Under the pieces are notes generated by a model. It saw only the letters and a program-made list of their open reading frames with translations, had not been told where the DNA came from and searched no databases. The translations under genes were made by a program, and so were the position numbers. A stretch of DNA of 64,000 bases from DATFVA01 sp963745945 (GTDB lineage: Bacteria > Bacteroidota > Ignavibacteria > Ignavibacteriales > Ignavibacteriaceae): positions 40,212 to 104,211 of the forward strand of contig CAVUZG010000001.1 of NCBI GenBank assembly GCA_963745945.1, in the 5' to 3' direction. Below, piece by piece: positions 28,569 through 37,108 of the stretch (the stretch's first letter is position 1; each line of letters opens with the position of its first letter).

Positions 28569-29018
28569 ATGGATGTTTTAAGTAATCTAAAATGTGCAGA
28601 AGGTTCCAAAAAAAATAAAAAGCGTGTTGGAAGAGGACCTGGTTCAGGGCATGGAAAAACAGCTGCCCGGGGCATGAATGGACAACTTTCAAGATCAGGT
28701 GCAAAGAAAAAAGCCTGGTTTGAAGGTGGTCAGATGCCTTTACAGAGAAGGGTTCCTAAATTTGGATTCACTAATATATTCAGAGTTGAATATCAGGTGG
28801 TAAATGTTCAGGATTTACAAAAACTGGCTGACGCAAAAGAAAAAATTATAACAATTGAAACCCTGAAAAACCATGGTTTGGTTTCAAAAAAAAATCAACC
28901 TGTGAAAATATTGGGTTCAGGAGAACTTAAAGCTAAATTGCAGGTTGAAGTTAATGCATTTAGTAAGTCTGCTCAGGAAAAAATTGAATCAGCAGGCGGA
29001 TCAATCAAAAAGATTTAA
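28569..29018 (+). CDS. rplO: 50S ribosomal protein L15
   Basis: 149 residues. The Gly/Arg-rich N-terminal tail (RVGRGPGSGHGKTAARGMNG) threads into 23S rRNA and the C-terminal domain has KILGSGELKAKLQVE. It is followed 11 bases later by secY. Confidence 0.97.
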   Translation: MDVLSNLKCAEGSKKNKKRVGRGPGSGHGKTAARGMNGQLSRSGAKKKAWFEGGQMPLQRRVPKFGFTNIFRVEYQVVNVQDLQKLADAKEKIITIETLKNHGLVSKKNQPVKILGSGELKAKLQVEVNAFSKSAQEKIESAGGSIKKI

Positions 29019-29029
29019 TCTGGTTTTAA

Positions 29030-30367
29030 ATGTCAAAATTCACGGATACTTTCAGAAATATCTTTAAGATACACGAACTTCGTCAAAGGATAATTTACAC
29101 TTTGGCGTTGTTAACAATTGTAAGATTGGGTGCACATCTAACAATTCCAGGTGTTGATGCTGCTCTTGTAACACAGAGTATGAAAAATACAACATCCGAT
29201 AATCTCTTTGGATTGTATGATCTTTTTGTTGGAGGTGCCTTCAGAAATGCAGCAATATTTGCCCTTGGTATAATGCCGTACATTTCTGCTTCAATTATTC
29301 TTCAACTTCTTGGTGCTGTTGTTCCATATTTCCAGAAATTGCAGCAGGAAGGTGAAGAAGGCAGGAAAAAAATAACCCAGCTTACACGGTATGGCACTGT
29401 TCTGATTTCAGCTTTACAGGCTTGGGGTGTAACTGTAAGATTGCTGAATATTAATGTTCAGGGAATGCCGATTGTTCCGGTTCCTGTTCAGGGTTTTATG
29501 TGGACCTTTAGTACAATTATTATTTTAACCTCCGGAACTGTTTTTATGATGTGGCTTGGCGAGCAGATTACGGACAAAGGTATCGGTAATGGAATTTCAT
29601 TGATAATTTTTATAGGAATTATTGCCCGGTTTCCGTTTGCGCTGCTTGATGAATATCGTTTGATTAATTCGGGACAAAGAAATATTGTAATTGAAGTAGT
29701 TATACTTGCTTTTATGGCTTTAATAATTGCCGGGGTTGTTCTTGTAACTCAGGGAACAAGAAGAATTCCTGTTCAGTATGCCAAAAGAGTTGTTGGTCGA
29801 AAGGTTTATGGGGGTGTTACGCAATATATTCCTTTAAGGGTGAACACTGCCGGGGTAATGCCCATAATCTTTGCCCAATCAATTATGTTTATTCCAAATA
29901 CTGTACTATCATTTTTTCCTGATAATGATTTCTTACAGACGATTTCCGGTTATTTTCATTATACTTCACCGGTATACTCAGTGGTTTATGCTATAATGAT
30001 TATTTTCTTTACTTATTTTTATACAGCGATAGCTTTTAATCCAAAGGATGTTGCAGATAACATGAAAAAGCAGGGAGGTTTTATTCCTGGTATTAGACCC
30101 GGGAAACAAACCTCTGATTTTATAGATAATATTTTAACTAAGATAACTTTACCGGGCTCCTTTTTTCTTGCAATTGTAGCAATCCTGCCTGCTTTTGTTT
30201 CAGTTTGGGGAGTTTCAGGGCAGTTTGCTCAATTTTTTGGCGGTACAAGTTTGTTAATTATTGTGGGAGTTGCATTGGATACATTACAGCAAATTGAATC
30301 CCACTTACTGATGAGACATTACGATGGCTTTATGAAAACCGGTAAACTTAAAAGCCGAAGGTACTAG
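29030..30367 (+). CDS. secY: Preprotein translocase subunit SecY
   Basis: 445 residues with ten predicted membrane spans. TIPGVDAALV precedes the plug region, ALGIMPYISASIILQLL is TM2, and GNGISLIIFIGI and the cytosolic loop FNPKDVADNMKKQGGFIPGI are typical. It forms the inner-membrane Sec channel with SecE (4019). Confidence 0.98.
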   Translation: MSKFTDTFRNIFKIHELRQRIIYTLALLTIVRLGAHLTIPGVDAALVTQSMKNTTSDNLFGLYDLFVGGAFRNAAIFALGIMPYISASIILQLLGAVVPYFQKLQQEGEEGRKKITQLTRYGTVLISALQAWGVTVRLLNINVQGMPIVPVPVQGFMWTFSTIIILTSGTVFMMWLGEQITDKGIGNGISLIIFIGIIARFPFALLDEYRLINSGQRNIVIEVVILAFMALIIAGVVLVTQGTRRIPVQYAKRVVGRKVYGGVTQYIPLRVNTAGVMPIIFAQSIMFIPNTVLSFFPDNDFLQTISGYFHYTSPVYSVVYAIMIIFFTYFYTAIAFNPKDVADNMKKQGGFIPGIRPGKQTSDFIDNILTKITLPGSFFLAIVAILPAFVSVWGVSGQFAQFFGGTSLLIIVGVALDTLQQIESHLLMRHYDGFMKTGKLKSRRY

Positions 30368-30374
30368 TGGTTTT

Positions 30375-31139
30375 GTGATCTATATAAAGACAAAAAAAGA
30401 AATAGATTATATAAGAGAAAGTTGTAGAATTGTTGCAGAAACATTACAACTTATGAAAGCGAATGTGAGGGTTGGGATTACGACTAAGGAATTAGACCAG
30501 ATAGCTGAAGATTATATTTTGAGTAATGATGCGAAAGCCGCTTTTAAAGGATATTCTCAGGGCGGTTCTTCAATAGATTACCCGGCTTCAATTTGTTCTT
30601 CAATTAATGAAGAAGTTGTTCATGGAATTCCAGGCAATCGTGTCCTTAAAAATGGTGATATAATTTCGTTGGATGTCGGAGTGTTCAAGAACGGTTATTT
30701 TGGTGATGCTGCTCTATCTGTAGCTGTTGGCGAACTAACTTCTGACAAAATAAAACTAATGGAAGTGACTGAAAAATCACTTCAGCTTGGTATTGAAGAA
30801 GCAAAAGCTGGTAATCATGTTCACGATATTTCATATGCTGTTCAATCCTTTGTGGAAGGAAACGGTTTTTCTGTTGTACGGGACTTATGCGGACATGGAG
30901 TTGGTAAATTTTTGCATGAAGATCCATCTATTCCCAATTTCGGAAAAAAAGGTACCGGTGCTAAATTGAAAAACGGAATGACGCTGGCAATTGAACCTAT
31001 GGTTAATTCAGGAAATTATCACGTTAGAACAGCAGAAGATGGTTGGACAATTCTATCAACTGATGGTTCACCATCAGCTCATTTTGAGCATACAATATTA
31101 ATTGCGAATGATAAAGCAGAAATACTGACAGTTTGTTAA
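30375..31139 (+). CDS. map: Methionine aminopeptidase, type I
   Basis: 254 residues, GTG start. The five dinuclear-metal ligands are recognisable in SLDVGVFKNGYFGDAA (two Asp), GHGVGKFLHEDP (His), LAIEPMVNSG (Glu) and FEHTIL (Glu). It removes the initiator Met. adk, often found between secY and map, is absent. The infA start follows directly with no gap. Confidence 0.97.
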   Translation: MIYIKTKKEIDYIRESCRIVAETLQLMKANVRVGITTKELDQIAEDYILSNDAKAAFKGYSQGGSSIDYPASICSSINEEVVHGIPGNRVLKNGDIISLDVGVFKNGYFGDAALSVAVGELTSDKIKLMEVTEKSLQLGIEEAKAGNHVHDISYAVQSFVEGNGFSVVRDLCGHGVGKFLHEDPSIPNFGKKGTGAKLKNGMTLAIEPMVNSGNYHVRTAEDGWTILSTDGSPSAHFEHTILIANDKAEILTVC

Positions 31140-31358
31140 ATGGCTAAACAAGGACCAATAAAAGTAGACGGAGCGGTAACTGAAACTTTACCGAACGCGC
31201 ACTTTAAGGTCAAACTGGATAATGGGCATGAAATACTTGCACATATTTCCGGTAAAATGAGAATGCATTTTATTAAAATACTTGTTGGAGATAAAGTTTC
31301 AGTAGAGTTATCCCCATACGATTTAACTAAAGGTAGAATTACCTACAGATATAAATAG
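31140..31358 (+). CDS. infA: Translation initiation factor IF-1
   Basis: 72 residues. OB-fold protein with GAVTETLPNAHFKVKLDNGH, HISGKMRMHFIKILVGDKV and SPYDLTKGRITYRYK. It binds the 30S A site during initiation. The ATG directly abuts the map stop. Confidence 0.98.
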   Translation: MAKQGPIKVDGAVTETLPNAHFKVKLDNGHEILAHISGKMRMHFIKILVGDKVSVELSPYDLTKGRITYRYK

Positions 31359-31369
31359 CGGAGTTTCTA

Positions 31370-31483
31370 ATGAAGGTAAGAGCATCAGTAAAAAAAATAT
31401 GTGATAACTGCAAAGTAATTAAACGCAAAGGTGTTGTTAGAGTTATTTGTAAAAATCCAAAACATAAACAACGCCAGGGTTAA
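31370..31483 (+). CDS. rpmJ: 50S ribosomal protein L36
   Basis: 37 residues. It starts MKVRASVKKICDNCK, with a later Cys and His (VICKNPKHKQRQG) completing the C-C-C-H zinc site. The GGAG before it supports the start. infA-rpmJ-rpsM is the usual order. Confidence 0.97.
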   Translation: MKVRASVKKICDNCKVIKRKGVVRVICKNPKHKQRQG

Positions 31484-31507
31484 TTATTTAAAGGAAGGAG
31501 AATTTAA

Positions 31508-31891
31508 TTGGCTCGTATATCAGGAGTAGATTTACCAAAGAACAAGAAAGTTTTATTCGGCTTACAGTATATATTTGGTATTGGTCCTACAATATCAGAG
31601 GAAATCCTTTCTAAAGCAGGAGTAAATCCGGATAAAAAAGTTTCGGAATTAACTGATGAAGAAGTAGCCCAGATAAGAGCAACAATAACTACCGATTATA
31701 AGGTAGAAGGTGCTCTGCGTTCCGAGGTGCAGCAAAATATCAAAAGGTTAATGGATATCGGAACGTATCGCGGTTTAAGACATAGAAGAGGACTACCGGC
31801 ACGAGGTCAAAGAACCCGTACAAATTCACGTACACGAAAAGGTAAGAGAAAAACAGTCGCTGGTAAAAAGAAAACTCCGACTAAGAAGTAA
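31508..31891 (+). CDS. rpsM: 30S ribosomal protein S13
   Basis: 127 residues, TTG start after AAGGAAGGAG. It begins ARISGVDLPKNKKV, contains GTYRGLRHRRGLPARGQRT, and has a Lys-rich tail reaching the P-site tRNA. Confidence 0.98.
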   Translation: MARISGVDLPKNKKVLFGLQYIFGIGPTISEEILSKAGVNPDKKVSELTDEEVAQIRATITTDYKVEGALRSEVQQNIKRLMDIGTYRGLRHRRGLPARGQRTRTNSRTRKGKRKTVAGKKKTPTKK

Positions 31892-31913
31892 TTGAGATAA
31901 CTGGAGGAAAAAC

Positions 31914-32300
31914 TTGGCTAAAGTAGTAAAGAAAACTAAAAAGAAAACACATGTTGATGCTAATGGAGTGGCTCATATTAAAGCTACTTTTAACAATGTG
32001 CATGTAACGCTAACAGACATTTATGGCAATACAATTTCATGGTCATCTGCAGGCAAAAACGGATTTAAAGGATCGAGAAAAAATACTCCATATGCCGCTC
32101 AGGTTTCTGCCGAGGCCGCTGCTAAAGAAGCCTATGATCTTGGATTAAGAAAAGTTGAAGTTCTGGTTAAAGGCCCTGGCTCAGGCAGAGAAGCTGCAAT
32201 AAGAGCATTAAATACTGCTGGTTTGGAAGTTTCATCTATAAAAGATGTTACCCCAATTCCGCACAATGGATGCAGACCTCCTAAGAAAAGAAGAGTTTAA
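31914..32300 (+). CDS. rpsK: 30S ribosomal protein S11
   Basis: 128 residues, TTG start with TGGAGG upstream. HIKATFNNVHVTLTDIYGN, KGPGSGREAAIRAL and the C-terminal DVTPIPHNGCRPPKKRRV are all present. It lies on the 30S platform. Confidence 0.98.
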   Translation: MAKVVKKTKKKTHVDANGVAHIKATFNNVHVTLTDIYGNTISWSSAGKNGFKGSRKNTPYAAQVSAEAAAKEAYDLGLRKVEVLVKGPGSGREAAIRALNTAGLEVSSIKDVTPIPHNGCRPPKKRRV

Positions 32301-32322
32301 ATTATTTTGGAGAATTAACTAA

Positions 32323-32949
32323 ATGGCAAGATACACAGATTCAGTATGCAAATTATGTAGAAGAGAAAGACAGAAGTTGTTTCTGAAGGGACAAAAATGC
32401 TTTACTGATAAATGTCCGGTTGAGATCAGAAATTACCCTCCCGGTCAGCATGGGAATTCAAGAAGATCAAAGGTTTCTGAATACGGTATTCAGTTGCGTG
32501 AAAAACAGAAAATTAAAAGAATTTACGGATTGCTTGAAACGCAGTTCAGAAATTATTTTGAAAAAGCAAATAAAGCTAAAGGTATTACCGGAGATAACCT
32601 GGTTAAAATATTAGAGAGCAGACTTGATAATGTTGTATACCGTGTAGGTTTTGCTTCATCCAGAAAGCAGGCAAGACAACTTATAAGACATAGGCATATT
32701 ATTGTAAATGACCGGTTAGTTGATATTCCTTCTTTCGTACTTTCTGCAGGAGACATAATTAAAGTAAAAGATAAAAGTAAAAAACTTGACGCTATTCATG
32801 GATCTTTAAGAAGAGTAAAAGATTCAACTTATTCATGGTCGTCAATTGACAAAGCATCCCTCTCGGGAACATTTTTGCAAGTTCCGGAAAGAGTTGACGT
32901 TCCTCTAAATGCGAATGAGCAGTTAGTTGTTGAGCTTTATTCAAAATAA
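32323..32949 (+). CDS. rpsD: 30S ribosomal protein S4 (zinc-binding form)
   Basis: 208 residues. The N-terminal cysteines CKLCRRER...CFTDKCP form a four-Cys zinc site. The S4 RNA-binding domain has LESRLDNVVYRVGFASSRKQ and ARQLIRHRHIIVND. S4 nucleates 30S assembly and in many bacteria regulates the alpha operon. It precedes rpoA. Confidence 0.98.
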   Translation: MARYTDSVCKLCRRERQKLFLKGQKCFTDKCPVEIRNYPPGQHGNSRRSKVSEYGIQLREKQKIKRIYGLLETQFRNYFEKANKAKGITGDNLVKILESRLDNVVYRVGFASSRKQARQLIRHRHIIVNDRLVDIPSFVLSAGDIIKVKDKSKKLDAIHGSLRRVKDSTYSWSSIDKASLSGTFLQVPERVDVPLNANEQLVVELYSK

Positions 32950-32986
32950 TAATTAGAATTTTAAGAAAATCTTAGAGGATAACTAA

Positions 32987-33982
32987 ATGAGTGTTTCATA
33001 TTTAAAAATGCCTGAAGCTGTTGTTTTAGATGAGTCAAGTTATTCGAATACATATGGTAAATTTTCATTACAACCACTTGAACGTGGTTACGGAGTCACC
33101 CTCGGTAATTCACTGAGGAGAGTATTAATTTCTTCTCTTACCGGCGCTGCAATTACTTCGGTTAAGTTCAGTGGTGTGTTACATGAATTCACTACTATTG
33201 AAGGTGTTGTTGAAGATGTTTCTGAAATTATTCTGAATCTTAAACAGGTTCGGATGAAACTTCTTAGCAAAAAACCTAATAAGATTGAAATCTCATTTAA
33301 TGGCGAAAGTGAATTTACGGCTGCGAACATTCAGAGTAGTAGCAATGAAATAGAGATTTTAAATCCCGAACTTCATATTGCGACATTGAACAAAGGAGCA
33401 AAATTTGACATTGAAATCAGAGTAGGAAAAGGAACAGGTTATATTCCATCTTCTGAAAATATTTCTCCTGATCAAACAATAGGTGTAATTCCTATCGATT
33501 CAATTTTTACTCCTATTAAAAATGTTAAATATGAAGTAGAAAATGTTCGTATTGGTGATAAAAATGATTATGAAAAATTGACTATGGAAATTTATACTGA
33601 TGGATCTATAACGCCTGATGATTCTTTAACCCAGGCTGCTAAAATCCTAAGAGATCATATTCAGCTGTTTATAAATTTCGATATTGAACAGGAAGAGGAA
33701 CAGGCTGTTAGCCAGAAGGATACAGAATTTGACAGAGTTAAAAAAATATTACTGACTTCTGTTGACGACCTTGAACTAAGTGTAAGATCGCATAACTGCC
33801 TTAAAGCTGCAAATATTAAAAACCTTGCAGAATTGGTTAGAAGAGATGAATCCGAAATGCTGAGGTTCAGAAATTTCGGTAGAAAATCTTTAGCTGAGTT
33901 AATGGAAATAGTTGAAAACCTCGGACTGGAATTCGGCATGGATGTGGATAAATACCTGAAGGAAGAAACAGAAATAAACTAA
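32987..33982 (+). CDS. rpoA: DNA-directed RNA polymerase subunit alpha
   Basis: 331 residues. The N-terminal dimerisation domain has LERGYGVTLGNSLRRVLISS. The C-terminal domain (~258-320) has LELSVRSHNCLKAANI and FRNFGRKSLAEL, which bind UP elements and activators. The start is preceded by GAGG. Confidence 0.98.
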   Translation: MSVSYLKMPEAVVLDESSYSNTYGKFSLQPLERGYGVTLGNSLRRVLISSLTGAAITSVKFSGVLHEFTTIEGVVEDVSEIILNLKQVRMKLLSKKPNKIEISFNGESEFTAANIQSSSNEIEILNPELHIATLNKGAKFDIEIRVGKGTGYIPSSENISPDQTIGVIPIDSIFTPIKNVKYEVENVRIGDKNDYEKLTMEIYTDGSITPDDSLTQAAKILRDHIQLFINFDIEQEEEQAVSQKDTEFDRVKKILLTSVDDLELSVRSHNCLKAANIKNLAELVRRDESEMLRFRNFGRKSLAELMEIVENLGLEFGMDVDKYLKEETEIN

Positions 33983-34002
33983 TCTTGAATTAAAGGTTTA
34001 TC

Positions 34003-34494
34003 ATGAGACATAGAGTTAAAGGAAGAAAACTTAAAAGAACAGCGAGTCATCGTGCGGCATTGATGAATGCACTTGCAACTTCACTTTTAAGACATAAAAG
34101 AATTAGAACAACTGAAGCAAAGGCTAAAGAGGCTCGTAAACATGTTGAAGCATTAATAACAAAAGCCAGAAAAAAAGATCTTCACTCAATGAGACAGGTA
34201 ATGAGCCATATAAGGGATAAAGAAGTTGTGAAAGAACTTTTTGGAGAAATAGTAGCCAAAATCGGAGATCGACCGGGTGGTTACACAAGAGTTATAAAGC
34301 TCGGAAACAGAATGGGTGATGCTGCAAAAATGGCTATTCTGGAACTTGTAGATTATAACGATGTTATAAATGCTAAGGCAGAAGAACATAAGGAAAAGAG
34401 AGAAGCTAAAAAAGCTAAGAAAGATGCTGAGAAAAATCAGGAAGTTCAGGACGCCCAGGTAGTTGAAGAAATTCCTGTTGAAAAAAATAAATAA
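34003..34494 (+). CDS. rplQ: 50S ribosomal protein L17
   Basis: 163 residues. The first ~120 match L17 (RHRVKGRKLKRTASHRAALM, GDRPGGYTRVIKL, AAKMAILELVDY). The last ~40 form an extra charged, Lys/Glu-rich low-complexity tail not found in short L17s. It is the last gene of the ribosomal block and is followed by a terminator. Confidence 0.97.
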   Translation: MRHRVKGRKLKRTASHRAALMNALATSLLRHKRIRTTEAKAKEARKHVEALITKARKKDLHSMRQVMSHIRDKEVVKELFGEIVAKIGDRPGGYTRVIKLGNRMGDAAKMAILELVDYNDVINAKAEEHKEKREAKKAKKDAEKNQEVQDAQVVEEIPVEKNK

Positions 34495-34514
34495 TTCCGA
34501 AATATTTAATTGAC

Positions 34515-34550
34515 AAAAAGAGTAATCGGTTATCCGGTTACTCTTTTTTG
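34515..34550 (+). terminator. Terminator closing the ribosomal block
   Basis: AAAAAGAGTAATCGG pairs with CCGGTTACTCTTTTTT across a TTAT loop (one G-T wobble), with the U-run in the 3' arm. It lies 20 bases after the rplQ stop and just ahead of engB. Confidence 0.9.
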
Positions 34551-34559
34551 TTTTCTACT

Positions 34560-35147
34560 ATGTTTGAAAAACAAGAATTTATAAAATCAGTTTATAATGT
34601 AAGGGAAGTTCCAAAACTCCGGCTGCCAGAGGTTATATTATGCGGAAGATCTAATGTGGGAAAATCATCCTTTATAAATTCATTGTTTAACAGGAAAAAC
34701 CTGGCAAAAATAAGTTCTACTCCTGGTAAAACACGCTCTATTAATTATTATTTGATTGATGAAAAATTATATTTCGTAGATCTTCCTGGTTATGGTTATG
34801 CAAAAACAAGCTTAAAAGAAAGAGAATACTGGGGAAAAATAATATCTGAATACATTTCAGTCTCTGGTCATATATCTCTTGCGATTCACCTAATAGACAG
34901 CAGGCACAATCCGACCGAACTGGATGTCTTACTAAACTCATTATTGAAGCAAAGTAAGATTCCTTATTTAATACTCCTTAATAAAGTCGACAAGCTTTCG
35001 CAGTCAGAAACAGTGAAAACAGGAAGGGAAATAATTAATTATTTTCCCGAATTAATTTTAGGTGAAAACCTGCTGCTTCATTCAGCAGTGAAAAAGAATG
35101 GAAGAAAAGAAATTTTACAAATTCTTTCAAAATTATTTTATTCCTAA
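34560..35147 (+). CDS. engB: Ribosome biogenesis GTPase EngB/YsxC
   Basis: 195 residues from ATG 34560; an in-frame TTG at 34548 lies inside the terminator U-run and is unlikely. TRAFAC-type GTPase with G1 GRSNVGKSS, G2 Thr in STPGKTRSINYY, G3 DLPGYGYA and G4 NKVDK. EngB acts late in 50S maturation. No strong ribosome site is visible, since the terminator occupies the leader. Confidence 0.96.
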   Translation: MFEKQEFIKSVYNVREVPKLRLPEVILCGRSNVGKSSFINSLFNRKNLAKISSTPGKTRSINYYLIDEKLYFVDLPGYGYAKTSLKEREYWGKIISEYISVSGHISLAIHLIDSRHNPTELDVLLNSLLKQSKIPYLILLNKVDKLSQSETVKTGREIINYFPELILGENLLLHSAVKKNGRKEILQILSKLFYS

Positions 35148-35177
35148 ACTGAATTTCGATTTGTTTGCTATTATTAA

Positions 35178-35207
35178 AGAGTAAGTATATATTTACTCTA
35201 ATTTTTA
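35178..35207 (+). terminator. Weak terminator or operator-like palindrome after engB
   Basis: AGAGTAA and TTACTCT form a 7-bp stem around an AT-rich loop, followed by TAATTTTTAT. The same AGAGTAA/TTACTCT arms occur in the terminator before engB. It could end engB transcription or be a protein site for the next gene. Confidence 0.4.
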
Positions 35208-35228
35208 TCTTCCAGTTAATACCCGAAT

Positions 35229-37082
35229 ATGGATCGAAGACAAAAGAAAAGAATCCTTATTTTCCTGTTGGTTCCGGTACTTGCCGCAATCTTATTTATT
35301 ACTGATGACCCTGTAATACGTTTTGTTACAATTGCAGTAATAATAATTTATGTTGCTTTTATAATATTTCTAAGGGATTCGATACGGTTTGATAAATCTT
35401 TTTCCTCCCTTGATTCGGAAGAGGAAGAAGAAGTACAATTCTCTTCAGAACCAAAACATGACTTTGAAGAATCATTTAAGATTATTTCCGGTAATAAACC
35501 TGAAATAATTACTGCTGAGAATTATATCCCTGAATACCAGTCTTCAAAAACTACATTAAAGCCTGTCGATCTTAAAGAACGATTTGAAGAAATAGCTAAT
35601 GAAGAAGTCCCTGAGGAAGTAGGTCACGACGGGCAATTTGGATTTGTTCTGGAAAAAATGTTGACTGTTATGAAAGAAGCTTATTCCGCTAATACTGTCA
35701 TATTTTTCTGGTATAATAAAAAGAAAGAAAAACTCTCAATCGAAAAATTTGTTTCAAATTCGGATGATATAGTTAGCAGAAAACTTGATATAGAAGATGA
35801 TATACTGAGCAAAATTGTACAAAATGGGGAGCCTGAATTGCTTAGTGATATTTCACCTGCTGCTGAGGCTGATGTAATAAGATATTATTCTGCTGTTCAG
35901 GGAATAAGAAGTTTTATCGGTGTTCCTCTTTTCTATGACAAATCACTTATCGCGATTATAGCTGTGGATTCAAAAGTTGGTGATGCTTTTGGTATTGAGA
36001 CTATCTATGCTCTTGGTAGATTTGTAAGAGTTATTACCATGATAATTTCAATCTTTGAAGAAAAGCATTCAGACTCGGTTTCCCAGCAAAGATTAAAAGG
36101 TCTTCTAAATCTCATCGGTCCGGAAAGTAAATTTGATAGTGATTCTGATTTAATTAATACAATTTATAATTCTGTAGGATTTCTTCTTAAGTGGGACGCA
36201 TTTGCATTTGTTTACTACTATCCTGTTGACCAGAAATTTAAAACCGTAAAAATAATTAACAATACATCTTTAAAATATATTGGTGAAAATCTTGACATCG
36301 ATTTGAACGGGACTTTGGTTGGCAAGAGTATTATTACAGGTATTCCGGTTAAAATAGATGATACTTCAGCAGATCAATATAAGCGTTACTCTAAGGCAGA
36401 AGATGTTAGTTTTGACGGATCATTTCTCTCAATGCCTCTAATATATAATAATCAGAATTATGGAGTACTGTGTTTTGAAAGTTTGAAGAAGAATGCTTTC
36501 TCAAATGCCGATGTACAGTTTCTTAAAAATGCAATGAATATTCTATCGTTTGTAATTTATTCCTATTCAACACAATCTCTTCTTAAAAGTTATCTTGCAG
36601 TTGATGTAGAAACAAAAGCATTGAATGCTGATACTTTTAAAGAAAGATTGCGTACTGATCTTGTGAAAGCCGAGCAGGTTAAAGTTCCCGGTTCTCTTGC
36701 ATTGATTAAAATCGATGATTTTCTTGAGCAGGAATCATTATTTGATGGAAATCCATTACCAAAAGTGTTGATAACTGTTGCTGATACAATTGGTGAGGAA
36801 ATGACCGCGATGAATTTATTTGGAAGAATTGGAGAAAAAGTATTCGCTGTTTATTTCTTCAACTCAAATACTAAAGAGGTTTTTCTGTGGGCTGAAAAAC
36901 TACGTGTCAAAATAGCCAGAAAACCCGTCGCCGTCGTTTCAAAGCAAACAACATATACAATTTCCGTAGGAGTGGCTTCATCTACAGGTAAAACCGATGT
37001 TGAAGAAGTACTTCATAATGCAGACCTTGCATTGCAGAAAGCCCTGGAAAGAGGCGGAAATTCCGTAAGAAATATCAATTAA
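35229..37082 (+). CDS. Membrane protein with two GAF domains and a degenerate GGDEF domain
   Basis: 617 residues. Two N-terminal membrane spans (~9-27, 30-50) are followed by an acidic linker, then GAF-like domains at ~135-278 and ~288-455, and a C-terminal GGDEF-type fold at ~460-617 (ending SVGVASSTG, then ADLALQKALERGGNSV). The signature that should read R-x-GGDEF is RIGEKVF, so residues needed to make cyclic di-GMP are missing. It is probably a signal receptor or scaffold rather than an enzyme. The GAF ligands are unknown. It lies alone between engB and deoB. Confidence 0.8.
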   Translation: MDRRQKKRILIFLLVPVLAAILFITDDPVIRFVTIAVIIIYVAFIIFLRDSIRFDKSFSSLDSEEEEEVQFSSEPKHDFEESFKIISGNKPEIITAENYIPEYQSSKTTLKPVDLKERFEEIANEEVPEEVGHDGQFGFVLEKMLTVMKEAYSANTVIFFWYNKKKEKLSIEKFVSNSDDIVSRKLDIEDDILSKIVQNGEPELLSDISPAAEADVIRYYSAVQGIRSFIGVPLFYDKSLIAIIAVDSKVGDAFGIETIYALGRFVRVITMIISIFEEKHSDSVSQQRLKGLLNLIGPESKFDSDSDLINTIYNSVGFLLKWDAFAFVYYYPVDQKFKTVKIINNTSLKYIGENLDIDLNGTLVGKSIITGIPVKIDDTSADQYKRYSKAEDVSFDGSFLSMPLIYNNQNYGVLCFESLKKNAFSNADVQFLKNAMNILSFVIYSYSTQSLLKSYLAVDVETKALNADTFKERLRTDLVKAEQVKVPGSLALIKIDDFLEQESLFDGNPLPKVLITVADTIGEEMTAMNLFGRIGEKVFAVYFFNSNTKEVFLWAEKLRVKIARKPVAVVSKQTTYTISVGVASSTGKTDVEEVLHNADLALQKALERGGNSVRNIN

Positions 37083-37108
37083 ATTTCCAAAATAATTAAC
37101 ATTTTGTT

